64,000 nucleotides of DNA from Ruixingdingia sedimenti (GCF_031432425.1 NZ_JAVKPH010000010.1:1-64000); one strand, 5' to 3'. Shown: positions 1 through 8,646, numbered from the stretch's first letter. The notes: generated by a model not told the origin, from the sequence alone. Translations and numbers: made by a program.

Positions 1-76
1 ACCGCCGAAAGCTTCCTGGGCTTCATCGACATCACGTCGATCCGCCTCTGGCTCCGCCATTTGTCAACATGACCTA
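1..76 (+). mobile_element. 3' end of a probable IS5-family transposase (cut by window edge)
   Basis: From base 1 the frame is open for 23 codons to a TGA at 70-72, and its last residues include FLGFIDITSIRLWLR. A run of the type FLxxxxLASIRLWLR just before the stop is, from memory, typical of the C-terminus of IS5-family transposases. The stop is followed at once by ctag (73-76 reads ctag), which fits the YTAR target preference of IS5 elements, so the right end of the element probably lies at about 70-76. The terminal inverted repeat cannot be confirmed because the left end is outside the window. A competing reading is a minus-strand frame starting with ATG at 60 and running off the edge; it has no recognisable sequence. 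Confidence 0.5.
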
Positions 77-130
77 GGGGAAACCTATATCTCGCGCCGG
101 CGCCCGGTCGCAATCATCGCCGGACATGGC

Positions 131-1996
131 TCAGCGGTCGTGGAAGAAGTCGTGGATCGTGCGCGCCATCGCCTCCGATATCCCCGGCGCGGCCTTGAGG
201 TCATCGAGCCCGGCGCGGCTGACCGCCTTGGCCGAGCCGAAATGCGCCAGCAGCGCGCGTTTGCGCGCCGCCCCGATGCCGGGGATTTCGTCCAGCGGCG
301 TCGCCCCCACGGCCTTGGCGCGTTTCGCCCGGTGGGCGCCGATGGCGAAGCGGTGGGCCTCGTCGCGCAGGCGCTGGACGAAGTAGAGCACCGGGTGGTT
401 GCGCGGCAGGGCGAAGGGGCGCTGGCCGGGGCGGTGGAATTCCTCCTTGCCGTGGTCGCGGTCCACGCCCTTGGCGACGCCGACGAAGGGCACGTCGTCG
501 ACCCCCAATCCCGCCAGCACCTCGGCCACCGCCGACACCTGCCCCGCGCCGCCGTCGATCAACAGAAGATCCGGCCAGGCGGGGCTTTCGCGGTCGGGGT
601 CGTCCTTCAGCAGGCGTTCGAACCGGCGGGTCAGCACCTCTTTCATCATGCCGAAGTCGTCGCCCGGCGCGATTTCCGTCCCCTTGATGTTGAACTTGCG
701 GTATTCGCCCTTCATCAGCCCCTCGGGCCCGGCGACGATCATGCCGCCCACCGCGTTGGTGCCCATGATGTGCGAGTTGTCGTAGACCTCGATCCGCCGG
801 GGCGGGGCGTCGAGGCCGAATGCCTCGGCCAGCCCTTCCAGCAGCTTCGCCTGCGCCGTCGATTCCGCCAGCCGCCGGGCAAGGCTTTCGCGCGCGTTGC
901 GGGCGGCGTTTTCCACCAGTTCGGCCTTTTCGCCCCGCTGCGGCACGGCGAGTTCGACCCTGCGCCCGGCGCGGTCCGACAGCAGTTGCGCCAGCAGGTC
1001 GGGGTCTTCCACGGGATGCGACAGCAGGATCAGCCGCGGCGGCGGCTTGTCGTCGTAGAACTGGGCGAGGAAGGCCTGAAGGATCTCGGGTTCTTCCGCC
1101 CCCGCGCCGGTGCGGGGATAGAAATCGCGGTTGCCCCAGCTTTGATTGGCGCGGATGAAGAACACCTGCACGCAGGCCTGCCCGCCTTCGGCATGCACCG
1201 CGATCACATCGGCCTCGGCCACGCCGCGGGGGTTGATGCCCTGCGTCTGCTGCACCGCGGTCAGCGCCTTGATCCGGTCGCGCAGCGCCGCGGCGCGTTC
1301 GAATTCCATCGCGTCGGATGCCGCCTGCATCTGTGCCGCCAGTTCCGCCTGCACATGCGTCGTGCGGCCTTCGAGGAACCGCCGCGCGTCCTCGACCAGC
1401 CCGGCATAGTCGGGTTCAGAGATCAGGCCGGTGCAGGGCGCCGAACAGCGTTTGATCTGGTAGAGCAGGCAGGGCCGGGTGCGGCTGGAAAAGGTCGCAT
1501 CCGAACAGGTCCGCAGCAGGAACACGCGCTGCAACTGGTTCAGCGTCCGGTTCACCGCCCCCGCGCTGGCGAAGGGGCCGTAGTAATGGCCCGGCGCGGA
1601 CCGCTTGCCGCGATGCTTGCCGATCTGGGGAAAGGGATGGGCGGTGCCGATCAGGATGTTCGGAAACGACTTGTCGTCGCGCAACAGCACGTTGTAGCGC
1701 GGCTTCAGCTGCTTGATGAGGTTCTGTTCCAGCAGCAGCGCCTCGGTCTCCGTGCGCGTGGTCAGGAACATCATCGCCGCGGTTTCGCGGATCATCCGGG
1801 CGATGCGCCCCGAATGCCCCGTGGGTCGGGCATAGTTCGACACCCGCGCCTTCAGGTTGCGCGCCTTGCCGACATAGAGCACCTCGTTCGCCGCGTTCAG
1901 CATGCGGTAGACGCCGGGCGAGCCGTCGAGCCGGCGCACCTCGTCGGCGATCAGCGCATGGCCCGTGAGGGGCTGTGGCAGGGGGGTGTCATCCAT
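131..1996 (-). CDS. uvrC: UvrABC excinuclease subunit C
   Basis: UvrC makes the 3' and 5' incisions in nucleotide excision repair after loading by UvrB on damaged DNA. The 621-residue protein has the full family layout: an N-terminal GIY-YIG nuclease domain (GVYRML then LYVGKARNLKAR, about residues 28-50), a UVR motif that contacts UvrB (MEFERAAALRDRIKAL, about residue 230), the RNase H-like C-terminal nuclease domain (EVYDNSHIMGTNAVGGM, about 400-420) and a terminal helix-hairpin-helix pair (IPGIGAARKRALL and APGISEAMARTI). Length is normal. It is the last gene of a minus-strand run, but a 298-base gap with several palindromes separates it from the SDR gene upstream, so it probably has its own promoter. 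Confidence 0.97.
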   Translation of the reverse strand: MDDTPLPQPLTGHALIADEVRRLDGSPGVYRMLNAANEVLYVGKARNLKARVSNYARPTGHSGRIARMIRETAAMMFLTTRTETEALLLEQNLIKQLKPRYNVLLRDDKSFPNILIGTAHPFPQIGKHRGKRSAPGHYYGPFASAGAVNRTLNQLQRVFLLRTCSDATFSSRTRPCLLYQIKRCSAPCTGLISEPDYAGLVEDARRFLEGRTTHVQAELAAQMQAASDAMEFERAAALRDRIKALTAVQQTQGINPRGVAEADVIAVHAEGGQACVQVFFIRANQSWGNRDFYPRTGAGAEEPEILQAFLAQFYDDKPPPRLILLSHPVEDPDLLAQLLSDRAGRRVELAVPQRGEKAELVENAARNARESLARRLAESTAQAKLLEGLAEAFGLDAPPRRIEVYDNSHIMGTNAVGGMIVAGPEGLMKGEYRKFNIKGTEIAPGDDFGMMKEVLTRRFERLLKDDPDRESPAWPDLLLIDGGAGQVSAVAEVLAGLGVDDVPFVGVAKGVDRDHGKEEFHRPGQRPFALPRNHPVLYFVQRLRDEAHRFAIGAHRAKRAKAVGATPLDEIPGIGAARKRALLAHFGSAKAVSRAGLDDLKAAPGISEAMARTIHDFFHDR

Positions 1997-2052
1997 CGTC
2001 GATTCCCGTGGGGTGGCTGCAATCTTATCGCGGCTGCGGCAAGGGGAAAGCT

Positions 2053-2168
2053 GTCCACGGAATCTGTGGACAACTCTGGGGGAAAGCGCCGGGCATCGGG
2101 GATTTTCCCTTGAATCCGGCAGGTTTCATCGAACTGCCCAAATTTTGGGCACAGCGATAATGCGCTGT
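2053..2168. promoter_or_regulatory. Palindrome cluster upstream of uvrC
   Basis: The 298-base gap between the SDR stop and the uvrC start (1997-2294) holds three close palindromes: GTCCAC/GTGGAC at 2053-2058 and 2066-2071, GCCCAAA/TTTGGGC at 2136-2142 and 2144-2150 with a single central base, and ACAGCG/CGCTGT at 2151-2156 and 2163-2168. The last two abut. The stretch 2155-2240 is the most AT-rich part of the gap. This is the only place for a uvrC promoter and operator. No Rhodobacter LexA box of the GTTC-N7-GTTC type was seen, so the cognate regulator is unknown. No gene is visible in the gap. Confidence 0.35.
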
Positions 2169-2294
2169 TTTTGCTGTGGATTTTTTCCGGGCCCTGCCAA
2201 ACATCTGATCATCCTGACAGAATCGTAACGCATCCGTGACTGCGAGGGCTCCGGTGGACAAGTCAAGTCCCGCAGACGGAAGGGTGACGCCGTG

Positions 2295-3071
2295 TCACTC
2301 CACCCCCAGCACATCGGGGGTCTGCCAGCCCAGGTGCTGGCCCCCGTCGACGCAGATCAGTTGCCCCGTCACCGCCGGCGCATCCAGCAGATAGCCGAGC
2401 GCCGCGGTGATGTCGGCCGGGTTCGCCCCGCGGCCGAGGATGGTGGCCGCGCGCTGGCGGGCGAAATGGCTGGCCGACTGCCGCCCGCCCTGCAAGGTGG
2501 GCCCGGGGCCGATGGCGTTGACGCGGATCGCGGGGGCAAGCGCCTGCGCCGCCGTGCGGGTAAAGGCCCAGAGCCCCATCTTGGCGATGGTGTAGGACAT
2601 GAATTCCGGCGTCGGTTTCAGCACGCGCTGGTCGATCATGTTGACGACAAGGCCGGTCGCCAGCGGCTCGCCCCCCCCGTCCTGCACCGCCGCCAGCCCC
2701 TGCGCGGCGAACCGTTCCGTCAGCACCACCGGCGCGCGCAGGTTCGATTCCATGTGCCGGTCCCAGCTTTGGCGGGTCAGGCCCCCCATGCGGTCATGTT
2801 CGAAGATCGAGGCGTTGTTGACCAGCACGGTCAGCGGCCCTTCCAGCGCGGCGATGGCGCGGGGAACCAACGCCTGCACCTGCGCCTCGTCCAGCAGGTC
2901 GGCGTGGATCGCCACGGCGCGGCGGCCCATGGCGCGGATTTCACCCGCCACGGCCTCTGCCTCGGGCTGCGAGGTGGCGTAATGCACCGCCACGTCATGG
3001 CCGCGCCCGGCCAGATACAGCGCCATCGCCCGCCCCAGCCTGCGCCCCGCGCCCGTCACCAGTGCCCGCAT
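2295..3071 (-). CDS. SDR-family NAD(P)H oxidoreductase, FolM/pteridine-reductase-like
   Basis: Classical short-chain dehydrogenase of 258 residues. It starts with the cofactor motif TGAGRRLGRA; the RRLG form is the one seen in FolM and pteridine reductases rather than the usual TGxxxGIG. NNAS follows at about residue 86, and the catalytic Tyr-Lys pair is in SYTIAKMG (about 160). The loop GPGPT then replaces the usual NxxxPG. FolM-type enzymes reduce dihydromonapterin or dihydrofolate with NADPH, so a pterin substrate is a reasonable inference, not a demonstrated one. The start lies 2 bases after the stop of the small zinc-ribbon gene, so the two are probably co-transcribed from the dapA side. 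Confidence 0.85.
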   Translation of the reverse strand: MRALVTGAGRRLGRAMALYLAGRGHDVAVHYATSQPEAEAVAGEIRAMGRRAVAIHADLLDEAQVQALVPRAIAALEGPLTVLVNNASIFEHDRMGGLTRQSWDRHMESNLRAPVVLTERFAAQGLAAVQDGGGEPLATGLVVNMIDQRVLKPTPEFMSYTIAKMGLWAFTRTAAQALAPAIRVNAIGPGPTLQGGRQSASHFARQRAATILGRGANPADITAALGYLLDAPAVTGQLICVDGGQHLGWQTPDVLGVE

Positions 3072-3073
3072 GG

Positions 3074-3253
3074 TCAGCCCCGGCCCACGGTGCAGTCGCA
3101 GGGGCCCTTGCCGATCAGATAGCGCCCGCAGCGGGGGCAGCTGGCCGGGCGCTTCTTCTTCGCGCCCTTGCCGCGCCCGGGGATCCGCAACCGGCCGAAC
3201 ATCGCCAGCACCGCCATGCCGATCAGGAACAGGATGATGATCTTGACCAGCAT
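3074..3253 (-). CDS. 59-residue membrane-anchored zinc-ribbon protein, unknown function
   Basis: A short gene fills the gap between the S49 peptidase and the SDR exactly. ATG is at 3253-3251 and TGA at 3076-3074, one base from the peptidase stop and two from the SDR start. The product begins with a hydrophobic helix (VKIIILFLIGMAVLAMFG, residues 3-20), continues with a very basic linker (RGKGAKKKRP) and ends with a CPRCG...CDC motif, that is CxxC plus CxC, which would bind one zinc or iron. The tight spacing on both sides and ordinary codon use support a real gene. I cannot assign a function. It could be an accessory of the adjacent membrane peptidase, but only position suggests that. Confidence 0.75.
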   Translation of the reverse strand: MLVKIIILFLIGMAVLAMFGRLRIPGRGKGAKKKRPASCPRCGRYLIGKGPCDCTVGRG

Positions 3254-3254
3254 G

Positions 3255-4088
3255 TCAGAGCCCCAGTCGCGCCCAGGCGGCGCGTTCCTCTGCCGCGTCC
3301 AGCGCGGCGGTCACGGCCTCTGCCCCCATCCGGGCGGCGGCCCCCTCGATCCCGAAGCGGCGCCAGAAGGGGCGGCGCTGGCCAAGCGGCAGGAAGCGCG
3401 TCTTGTCGCCGTAAAGCGCGCGCAGCTTGGGCGCCAGATGCCCCGGCCCGTCGGCCAGACCCAGATCCACCGCCCGCGCACCGACCCAGACATCGCCCTG
3501 GAAATAATCCACATCCGCCTTCAGCCGGTCGCCCCGGCGCGCCCGGACATGGGCGATGAAGGCGTCGTGGATCGGGTCGAGGATCGCACGCAGCCGCGCC
3601 ACGTCCTCGGGCTTTTCGGGCAGGAACGGGTCGCCCAGGCTTTTCGACCGGCCCGCGGTATGCACCCGCCGCTCCACCCCGTTGCGGGCCAGAAACTCCG
3701 GCAGGCCGAAAGACGCCGAGATCACCCCGATGGAGCCGACGAGCGAACAGTCGTCCACCCAGATGTGATCCGCCGCGCAGGCCAGCCAATAGCCGCCCGA
3801 TGCCGCCGCATCCTCGACAAAGGCATGGACGGGGATCTTCTTTTCGTCGGCCAGCCGCCGGATCCGCGCCGCGATCAGCGAGCTTTGCACCGGCGAGCCG
3901 CCGGGCGAATTGACCGCCAGCGCCACCGCCGTCACCCCGCGCAGGGCGAAGGCGCGCTCGATCACCGGGGCGAGCGCGGCGTCGGACATGCCGCCCCCGC
4001 CAAGGCGCGCGCCCCCGCCGATGGCGCCGGTCAGGCGGATCACGGGAACGAGCGGAACCCGGGGCAGAAAGGGGATGAAGCGGCGCAT
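3255..4088 (-). CDS. S49-family serine peptidase (SppA/SohB-like)
   Basis: Single-domain S49 peptidase of 277 residues, the short bacterial type rather than the double-length SppA of enterics. These proteases form oligomers in or at the inner membrane and degrade cleaved signal peptides or membrane-protein fragments. Diagnostic motifs are NSPGGSPVQSS (about residue 60), the nucleophile Ser in AAASGGYWLACAAD (about 95-108), the GSIGVIS segment, and the general-base Lys in GRSKS about 50 residues later. There is no clear N-terminal signal anchor beyond a weakly hydrophobic stretch, so membrane association may be peripheral or depend on the small membrane protein encoded directly downstream. Confidence 0.9.
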   Translation of the reverse strand: MRRFIPFLPRVPLVPVIRLTGAIGGGARLGGGGMSDAALAPVIERAFALRGVTAVALAVNSPGGSPVQSSLIAARIRRLADEKKIPVHAFVEDAAASGGYWLACAADHIWVDDCSLVGSIGVISASFGLPEFLARNGVERRVHTAGRSKSLGDPFLPEKPEDVARLRAILDPIHDAFIAHVRARRGDRLKADVDYFQGDVWVGARAVDLGLADGPGHLAPKLRALYGDKTRFLPLGQRRPFWRRFGIEGAAARMGAEAVTAALDAAEERAAWARLGL

Positions 4089-4211
4089 GGCCCAGATGTA
4101 GGCCGCGCCGCCCCGCGCCGCAAGCGTTACCGCCCCGCAGGCCGGACAAGCTCAACCCCCAAGATGCGGCGACGGCACATGCCTTCGCCCGACAGCGCGG
4201 GGGCGATCCGC

Positions 4212-5051
4212 CTAGCGCCGCGCAAGGCGGCGGCTGCGGAACAGGGTGTAGAGCCCGCTGCCCACGATCAGCGCCGCCCCCGCCAGCATCGGCGCGTCGA
4301 GCCGTTCGCCGAACACCGCCACCGCGACCACCAGCGCGAACACCAGCCGGGTATAGCGGAAGGGGGCGACGACCGACATCTCGCCCATCCGCATCGCGGC
4401 GGTCAGCATGGCATAGCTGAAGACCCCGGCCAGCGTCATCCCCGCGACCAGCGCCGCACCGCGGGCATCGGGCAGCACCGCCCCGCCGGTCCAGCCCAGG
4501 ATCAGCGCGCCCGCCACCGTCAGCATGGCAAAGCCCAGAACCCCCAGCTGCATGTTCGACAGCGTGGCGGGCGCGGCCCGCGTCGCCAGATCGCGGCCCG
4601 CAAAACCGGCCATGCCCGCAACCGCCAGCAGCGACAGAAGGTCGAACCCCTCCACCCCCGGCCGCAGGATCACCAGCACGCCCGCGAAACCCACCGCGAC
4701 GGCCAGCCAGCGCCGCCAGCCCACGGTTTCGCCGAAGATCAGCGCCGCCCCCGCCAGCACCACCAGCGGCGTCGCCTGCAATATCGCCGAGGTCAGCGCA
4801 AAGGGCACCATCGCGATCGCCAGCGCATGGAACAGCCGCCCGGCGATTTCCAGCGCCGACCGCGCCAGCATCGGCGGGCCGACCATCGCCGGGTGCAGCG
4901 GCCCCGCGCCCTGCCGCAGGCACAGCGCCGCGAACAGCACCGCCCCCGCCACCCCCATGATCATCAGGCACTGGCCCGTCGGCACGCCCGCGGCGACCGC
5001 GGCCTTGAGGAACATGTCCTCCGCCGTGAATCCCGCCATCGCGGCCGTCAT
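4212..5051 (-). CDS. DMT/EamA-family membrane transporter
   Basis: Ten-helix drug/metabolite-family permease with two EamA repeats (helices from about residue 15 to 275; the second repeat begins near GVLGFAMLTVAGAL). Substrate cannot be told from sequence; relatives export amino acids or small metabolites. The ATG at 5051 gives 279 residues. Family members from this group usually begin with NLRGSLLM before that Met, and those residues are encoded in frame upstream, back to a CTG at 5087 that overlaps the dapA stop as CTGA. The true start may therefore be a non-ATG codon coupled to dapA termination (291 residues). It follows dapA on the same strand, so it may export a lysine-pathway or related metabolite. 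Confidence 0.85.
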   Translation of the reverse strand: MTAAMAGFTAEDMFLKAAVAAGVPTGQCLMIMGVAGAVLFAALCLRQGAGPLHPAMVGPPMLARSALEIAGRLFHALAIAMVPFALTSAILQATPLVVLAGAALIFGETVGWRRWLAVAVGFAGVLVILRPGVEGFDLLSLLAVAGMAGFAGRDLATRAAPATLSNMQLGVLGFAMLTVAGALILGWTGGAVLPDARGAALVAGMTLAGVFSYAMLTAAMRMGEMSVVAPFRYTRLVFALVVAVAVFGERLDAPMLAGAALIVGSGLYTLFRSRRLARR

Positions 5052-5083
5052 CAGCAGACTGCCGCGCAGGTTGCCCGCGGGGG

Positions 5084-5959
5084 TCAGTTCAGCAGCCTCG
5101 CATGCACCATTGCCGCGCGGATGCGGGCCTTGGTCGCCTCGGTCAGCCCGACCAGCGGCAGGCGCACATCCTCGGTGCAGCGGCCGAGCAGCGACAGGCC
5201 GTATTTCGCCCCCGCCAGCCCCGGTTCGAGGAAGATCGCCTCGTGCAGCGGCATCAGCAGGTCCTGGTATTCCAGCGCCTTCGCATAGTCGCCCGCCAGC
5301 GTCGCCGCCTGGAATTCGGCGCACAGCCGGGGCGCCACGTTCGCGGTGACGGAAATGCAGCCCACGCCCCCATGCGCGTTGAAGCCGAGCGCGGTCGCAT
5401 CCTCGCCCGACAGCTGGATGAAATCCTTGCCGCAGGTCTGGCGCTGCTGGCTGACCCGCTCGATCCTGCCGGTGGCGTCCTTGACGCCGATGATGCGCGG
5501 CAGCCTGGCCAGTTCGCCCATGGTTTCCGGCGTCATGTCGACGACCGACCGGCCGGGGATGTTGTAGATGACGATCGGCAGGGCGCAGCAGTCGTGCACC
5601 GCGGTGAAATGCGCGATCAGCCCGGCCTGGGTGGGTTTGTTGTAATAGGGCGTCACCACCAGCGCGGCGCTGGCCCCCACCCGTTCGGCATGGCGGATCA
5701 GGCGGATGCCCTCGGCGGTGTTGTTGGACCCGGCCCCGGCGATCACCGGCACGCGCCCGGCGGCGGCCCTGACCACCACCTCGATGACGGTTTCATGTTC
5801 CTCGTGGCTGAGCGTCGGGCTTTCGCCCGTGGTGCCCACCGGGACAAGCCCGGCAGAGCCCTGTTCGATCTGCCATTCGACGAGTTTCTTCAGCGTGTCC
5901 AGATCCAGCTCGCCGTTCTTGAACGGCGTCACCAGGGCAGGAATGGACCCTTTGATCAT
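5084..5959 (-). CDS. dapA: 4-hydroxy-tetrahydrodipicolinate synthase
   Basis: DapA condenses pyruvate with aspartate semialdehyde, the first committed step to diaminopimelate and lysine, and so feeds peptidoglycan synthesis. The 291-residue length is canonical. Visible motifs: GTTGESPTLSHEEH (pyruvate-binding TTGE), VIAGAGSNNT, the Tyr in VVTPYYNKP that belongs to the proton relay, YNIPGRS, and the Schiff-base Lys in IIGVKDATG (about residue 160). The ATG at 5959 is preceded by GGAG at suitable distance. It opens the minus-strand run leading to the DMT transporter and diverges from the lytic transglycosylase gene. Confidence 0.96.
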   Translation of the reverse strand: MIKGSIPALVTPFKNGELDLDTLKKLVEWQIEQGSAGLVPVGTTGESPTLSHEEHETVIEVVVRAAAGRVPVIAGAGSNNTAEGIRLIRHAERVGASAALVVTPYYNKPTQAGLIAHFTAVHDCCALPIVIYNIPGRSVVDMTPETMGELARLPRIIGVKDATGRIERVSQQRQTCGKDFIQLSGEDATALGFNAHGGVGCISVTANVAPRLCAEFQAATLAGDYAKALEYQDLLMPLHEAIFLEPGLAGAKYGLSLLGRCTEDVRLPLVGLTEATKARIRAAMVHARLLN

Positions 5960-6108
5960 GACACGCTTCTCCTCGGTTTCGGGCTGACTCGCCCGGGTGT
6001 GACAGGCCGTTCCTATCCCTTGGCCACGGCCTTGCCAAGCGGGGCCAAGCGGGACGCTGGCGGGTTTGTGTGTTGCCCCCGGGGGGGCCTCTGACGCAGG
6101 ATCGCGCC

Positions 6109-8049
6109 ATGCGCACCGCCCTTCTGTTCGCCCCGATCCTTGCCGCCGCCCTTGCCCTGTCGTCCGCGCCCGCCGCCCCCGCGCAGGATGCGCCCCTGGC
6201 AAGGGCGATGGCGCGCGCGGCGGCGCAGGACTGGGCCGCCGCGGCAGAGGCGGCGCAACCGCTCGGCCCGCTGGCCGCCGATATCGTGGAATGGATGCGC
6301 CTGCGCGCGGGCGAGGGGCGGTTGGGGGATTACGAGGCATTCGTGGCCCGGCGCGCGGACTGGCCGGGGCTGGACCTGCTGCGCCGCCGGGGCGAGGCGG
6401 CGGTGGCGCGGTCGCAAACACCGGCGCGCGTGATCGCCTGGTTCGCCGATACCGCGCCGCAGACGGCGGAAGGCGCGCTGGCGCTGGTGCGGGCATTGCG
6501 CGCGGCGGGGCAGGATACGCGCGCCGATGCCGTGGCCGCCGCCGCCTGGGCCGAGTTGCCCTTCACCGCCGACGAACAGGCCGCCATGCTGCTGCTGGCC
6601 GGACCCGCGCTTGCAGCGCATCACACCACGCGGATGGATCACCTGCTCTGGCGCGGCCGCGCGCCGGAGGCCGAACGCCTGATCCCCTTCGTCCCCGAGG
6701 GCTGGCAGCATCTGGCCCGCGCTAGGCTGGCGCTGGCCGCCGATGCGGCGGGGGTGGACGGGTTCATAGCACTGGTGCCCCCCGATCTGGCCGGCGATCC
6801 GGGGCTGGCCCATGCCCGGTTCGAATGGCGGCTGCGCAAGGGGCGGCAGGCGGATGCGGCGGCGCTGATCGTGGAACGGTCGGACAGCGCCGACCGTCTG
6901 GGCCGCCCCGATGCCTGGGCCGCGCGCCGCACCGGGCTTGCCCGTGCGCTGATGCAGGCGGGCGAGGTGGGGACGGCCTATCGAGTCGCCGCGGGCCATC
7001 ATCTGACCGCCGGGGCGGATTTCGCGGAACTCGAATTCCTCGCCGGATATATCGCGCTGCGCAAGCGGGCCGATCCGGCCACGGCGCTGGCGCATTTCCG
7101 GCGGCTGGCGGCGGGCGTCACCAGCCCGATCAGCACCGCCCGCGCCGCCTATTGGGAAGGCCGCGCGCTGGAGGCCCTGGGGCAGGACACCGAGGCGCAG
7201 GCGGCCTATGCGCGCGCGGCGGCGGAGATGTCGACCTATTACGGCCTTCTGGCCGCCGAACGGCTGGACCATCCGATGGCCCCCGCGCTGGCCGCCCCGC
7301 CGGCGTTGCCCGACTGGCGGCAGGCGGGGTTCCTGTCGTCGTCGGTGTTCGAGGCGGCGCTGCTTTTGTACCGCGCGGGCGAGGTCGGGCAGGCGCGCCG
7401 TTTCCTGCTGCATCTGGCCGAGGGGCTGGACGATGCGGGGCTCGCACAGCTCGCGGGTTTCGCGCTGGATCTGGGGGCGCCCAACATCGCCGTTCTGGTC
7501 GCCAAACAGGCCGCCGCGCGCGGGGTGACGCTGCCCGCCGCGCTGTTCCCCGAACCCGCGCTGCTGCCCGAGGGGCTGGCCGTGCCGCGCCCCCTTGCCA
7601 TGGCCATCGCCCGGCGGGAAAGCGAATTCGACCCCGCCGCGCGCAGCCCCGCCGGCGCGCGCGGGCTGATGCAGGTGATGCCGGGCACGGCGGAACTGAT
7701 GGCGCGCAAACTGGGCATCGCCCATGACGCCGCGCGGCTGGACGATCCGGCCCACAATGCGCGGCTGGGTGCGGCCTATCTGGCGCAACTGACCGACGAA
7801 TTCGGTTCTGCGCTGGCACTGGTCGCGGCGGGCTACAACGCCGGGCCGGGGCGGCCGCGGGCCTGGATCGCGGATCTGGGCGACCCGCGCCATCCGCAGG
7901 CCGATCCGGTGGACTGGGTGGAACATGTCCCCTTCGCGGAAACCCGCACCTATATCATGCGCGTGGCAGAGGCGCTGGCAATCTATCAGGCCCGTGCCGA
8001 CCGTTCGGCCGCCCCGGTGCGGCTGACCCGCCTGCTGGCGGGGCGGTAG
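6109..8049 (+). CDS. slt: Soluble lytic murein transglycosylase (Slt70-like)
   Basis: Exolytic transglycosylase of 646 residues that cleaves the MurNAc-GlcNAc bond with 1,6-anhydro product formation. A signal peptide covers about residues 1-24 (hydrophobic LLFAPILAAALALSS, then an Ala-rich cleavage region). The middle 400 residues are alpha-superhelical TPR/SEL-like repeats forming the Slt ring, and the C-terminal SLT domain has the catalytic Glu in ARRESEFDP, then GLMQVMPGTA and the AAGYNAGPGRPRAW segment. The start at 6109 was chosen because it places the signal peptide directly at the N-terminus. Export to the periplasm is expected. It diverges from dapA. Confidence 0.93.
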   Translation: MRTALLFAPILAAALALSSAPAAPAQDAPLARAMARAAAQDWAAAAEAAQPLGPLAADIVEWMRLRAGEGRLGDYEAFVARRADWPGLDLLRRRGEAAVARSQTPARVIAWFADTAPQTAEGALALVRALRAAGQDTRADAVAAAAWAELPFTADEQAAMLLLAGPALAAHHTTRMDHLLWRGRAPEAERLIPFVPEGWQHLARARLALAADAAGVDGFIALVPPDLAGDPGLAHARFEWRLRKGRQADAAALIVERSDSADRLGRPDAWAARRTGLARALMQAGEVGTAYRVAAGHHLTAGADFAELEFLAGYIALRKRADPATALAHFRRLAAGVTSPISTARAAYWEGRALEALGQDTEAQAAYARAAAEMSTYYGLLAAERLDHPMAPALAAPPALPDWRQAGFLSSSVFEAALLLYRAGEVGQARRFLLHLAEGLDDAGLAQLAGFALDLGAPNIAVLVAKQAAARGVTLPAALFPEPALLPEGLAVPRPLAMAIARRESEFDPAARSPAGARGLMQVMPGTAELMARKLGIAHDAARLDDPAHNARLGAAYLAQLTDEFGSALALVAAGYNAGPGRPRAWIADLGDPRHPQADPVDWVEHVPFAETRTYIMRVAEALAIYQARADRSAAPVRLTRLLAGR

Positions 8050-8175
8050 GCTCGCCCCCCCGGCGAAGGCGCGATGACAGAGGCGTTGCCCCGGCGGCAC
8101 CGCCCGCACGAACCTTCACGGGAATGCCGCACCGGGCTGGACAGGCGGGCGGGGCATGACTATTTCGGGGCGATC

Positions 8176-8646
8176 ATGACCAAGAAATCCGACCCCAATT
8201 CCAGACTGATCGCGGAAAACCGCCGCGCGCGGTTCGACTATTTCATCGAGGACGATCTGGAAGCGGGGATCATCCTCACGGGGTCCGAGGTCAAGGCGCT
8301 GCGCACCGGGCAGTCGAACATCGCGGAAAGCTATGCCTCGGTGGAAAACGGCGAGTTGTGGCTGATCAACGGCTATATCGCCACGCTGCAACAAGCCGGG
8401 GTCTTCGGGCACGAGGAACGGCGCCGGCGCAAGCTGCTGGTCAGCAAGCGCGAGCTTTCGCGGCTCTGGAACGCCACCGCGCGCGAGGGGATGACGCTGG
8501 TGCCGCTGTCGATGTATTTCAACGACCGCGGCATCGTGAAGCTGAAGATCGGCATCGCCAAGGGCAAGAAGGTCGCCGACAAGCGCGACACCGAAGCCAA
8601 GCGCGACTGGAACCGGCAGAAACAGCGGCTGCTCAAGCAGGGCTGA
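8176..8646 (+). CDS. smpB: SsrA-binding protein
   Basis: SmpB binds tmRNA and mimics the tRNA anticodon arm during rescue of stalled ribosomes. The 156-residue protein has the family signatures: NRRARFDYFIEDDLEAGI at the start, GSEVKALRTGQSNIAESYA (about residues 36-54), NGELWLINGYIA, then the C-terminal basic tail KGKKVADKRDTEAKRDWNRQ, which enters the decoding centre. I chose the ATG at 8176 because it gives the normal length and because the upstream codons are not SmpB-like. No tmRNA gene lies in the window. Confidence 0.96.
   Translation: MTKKSDPNSRLIAENRRARFDYFIEDDLEAGIILTGSEVKALRTGQSNIAESYASVENGELWLINGYIATLQQAGVFGHEERRRRKLLVSKRELSRLWNATAREGMTLVPLSMYFNDRGIVKLKIGIAKGKKVADKRDTEAKRDWNRQKQRLLKQG

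Noticed and set aside
2053..2260. TGTGGACAA, TGTGGATTT and GGTGGACAA as possible DnaA boxes, suggesting an origin
   Set aside because: Each deviates from the consensus, the region is only 298 bases between ordinary genes, and no dnaA, hemE, parA or similar origin neighbour is present.
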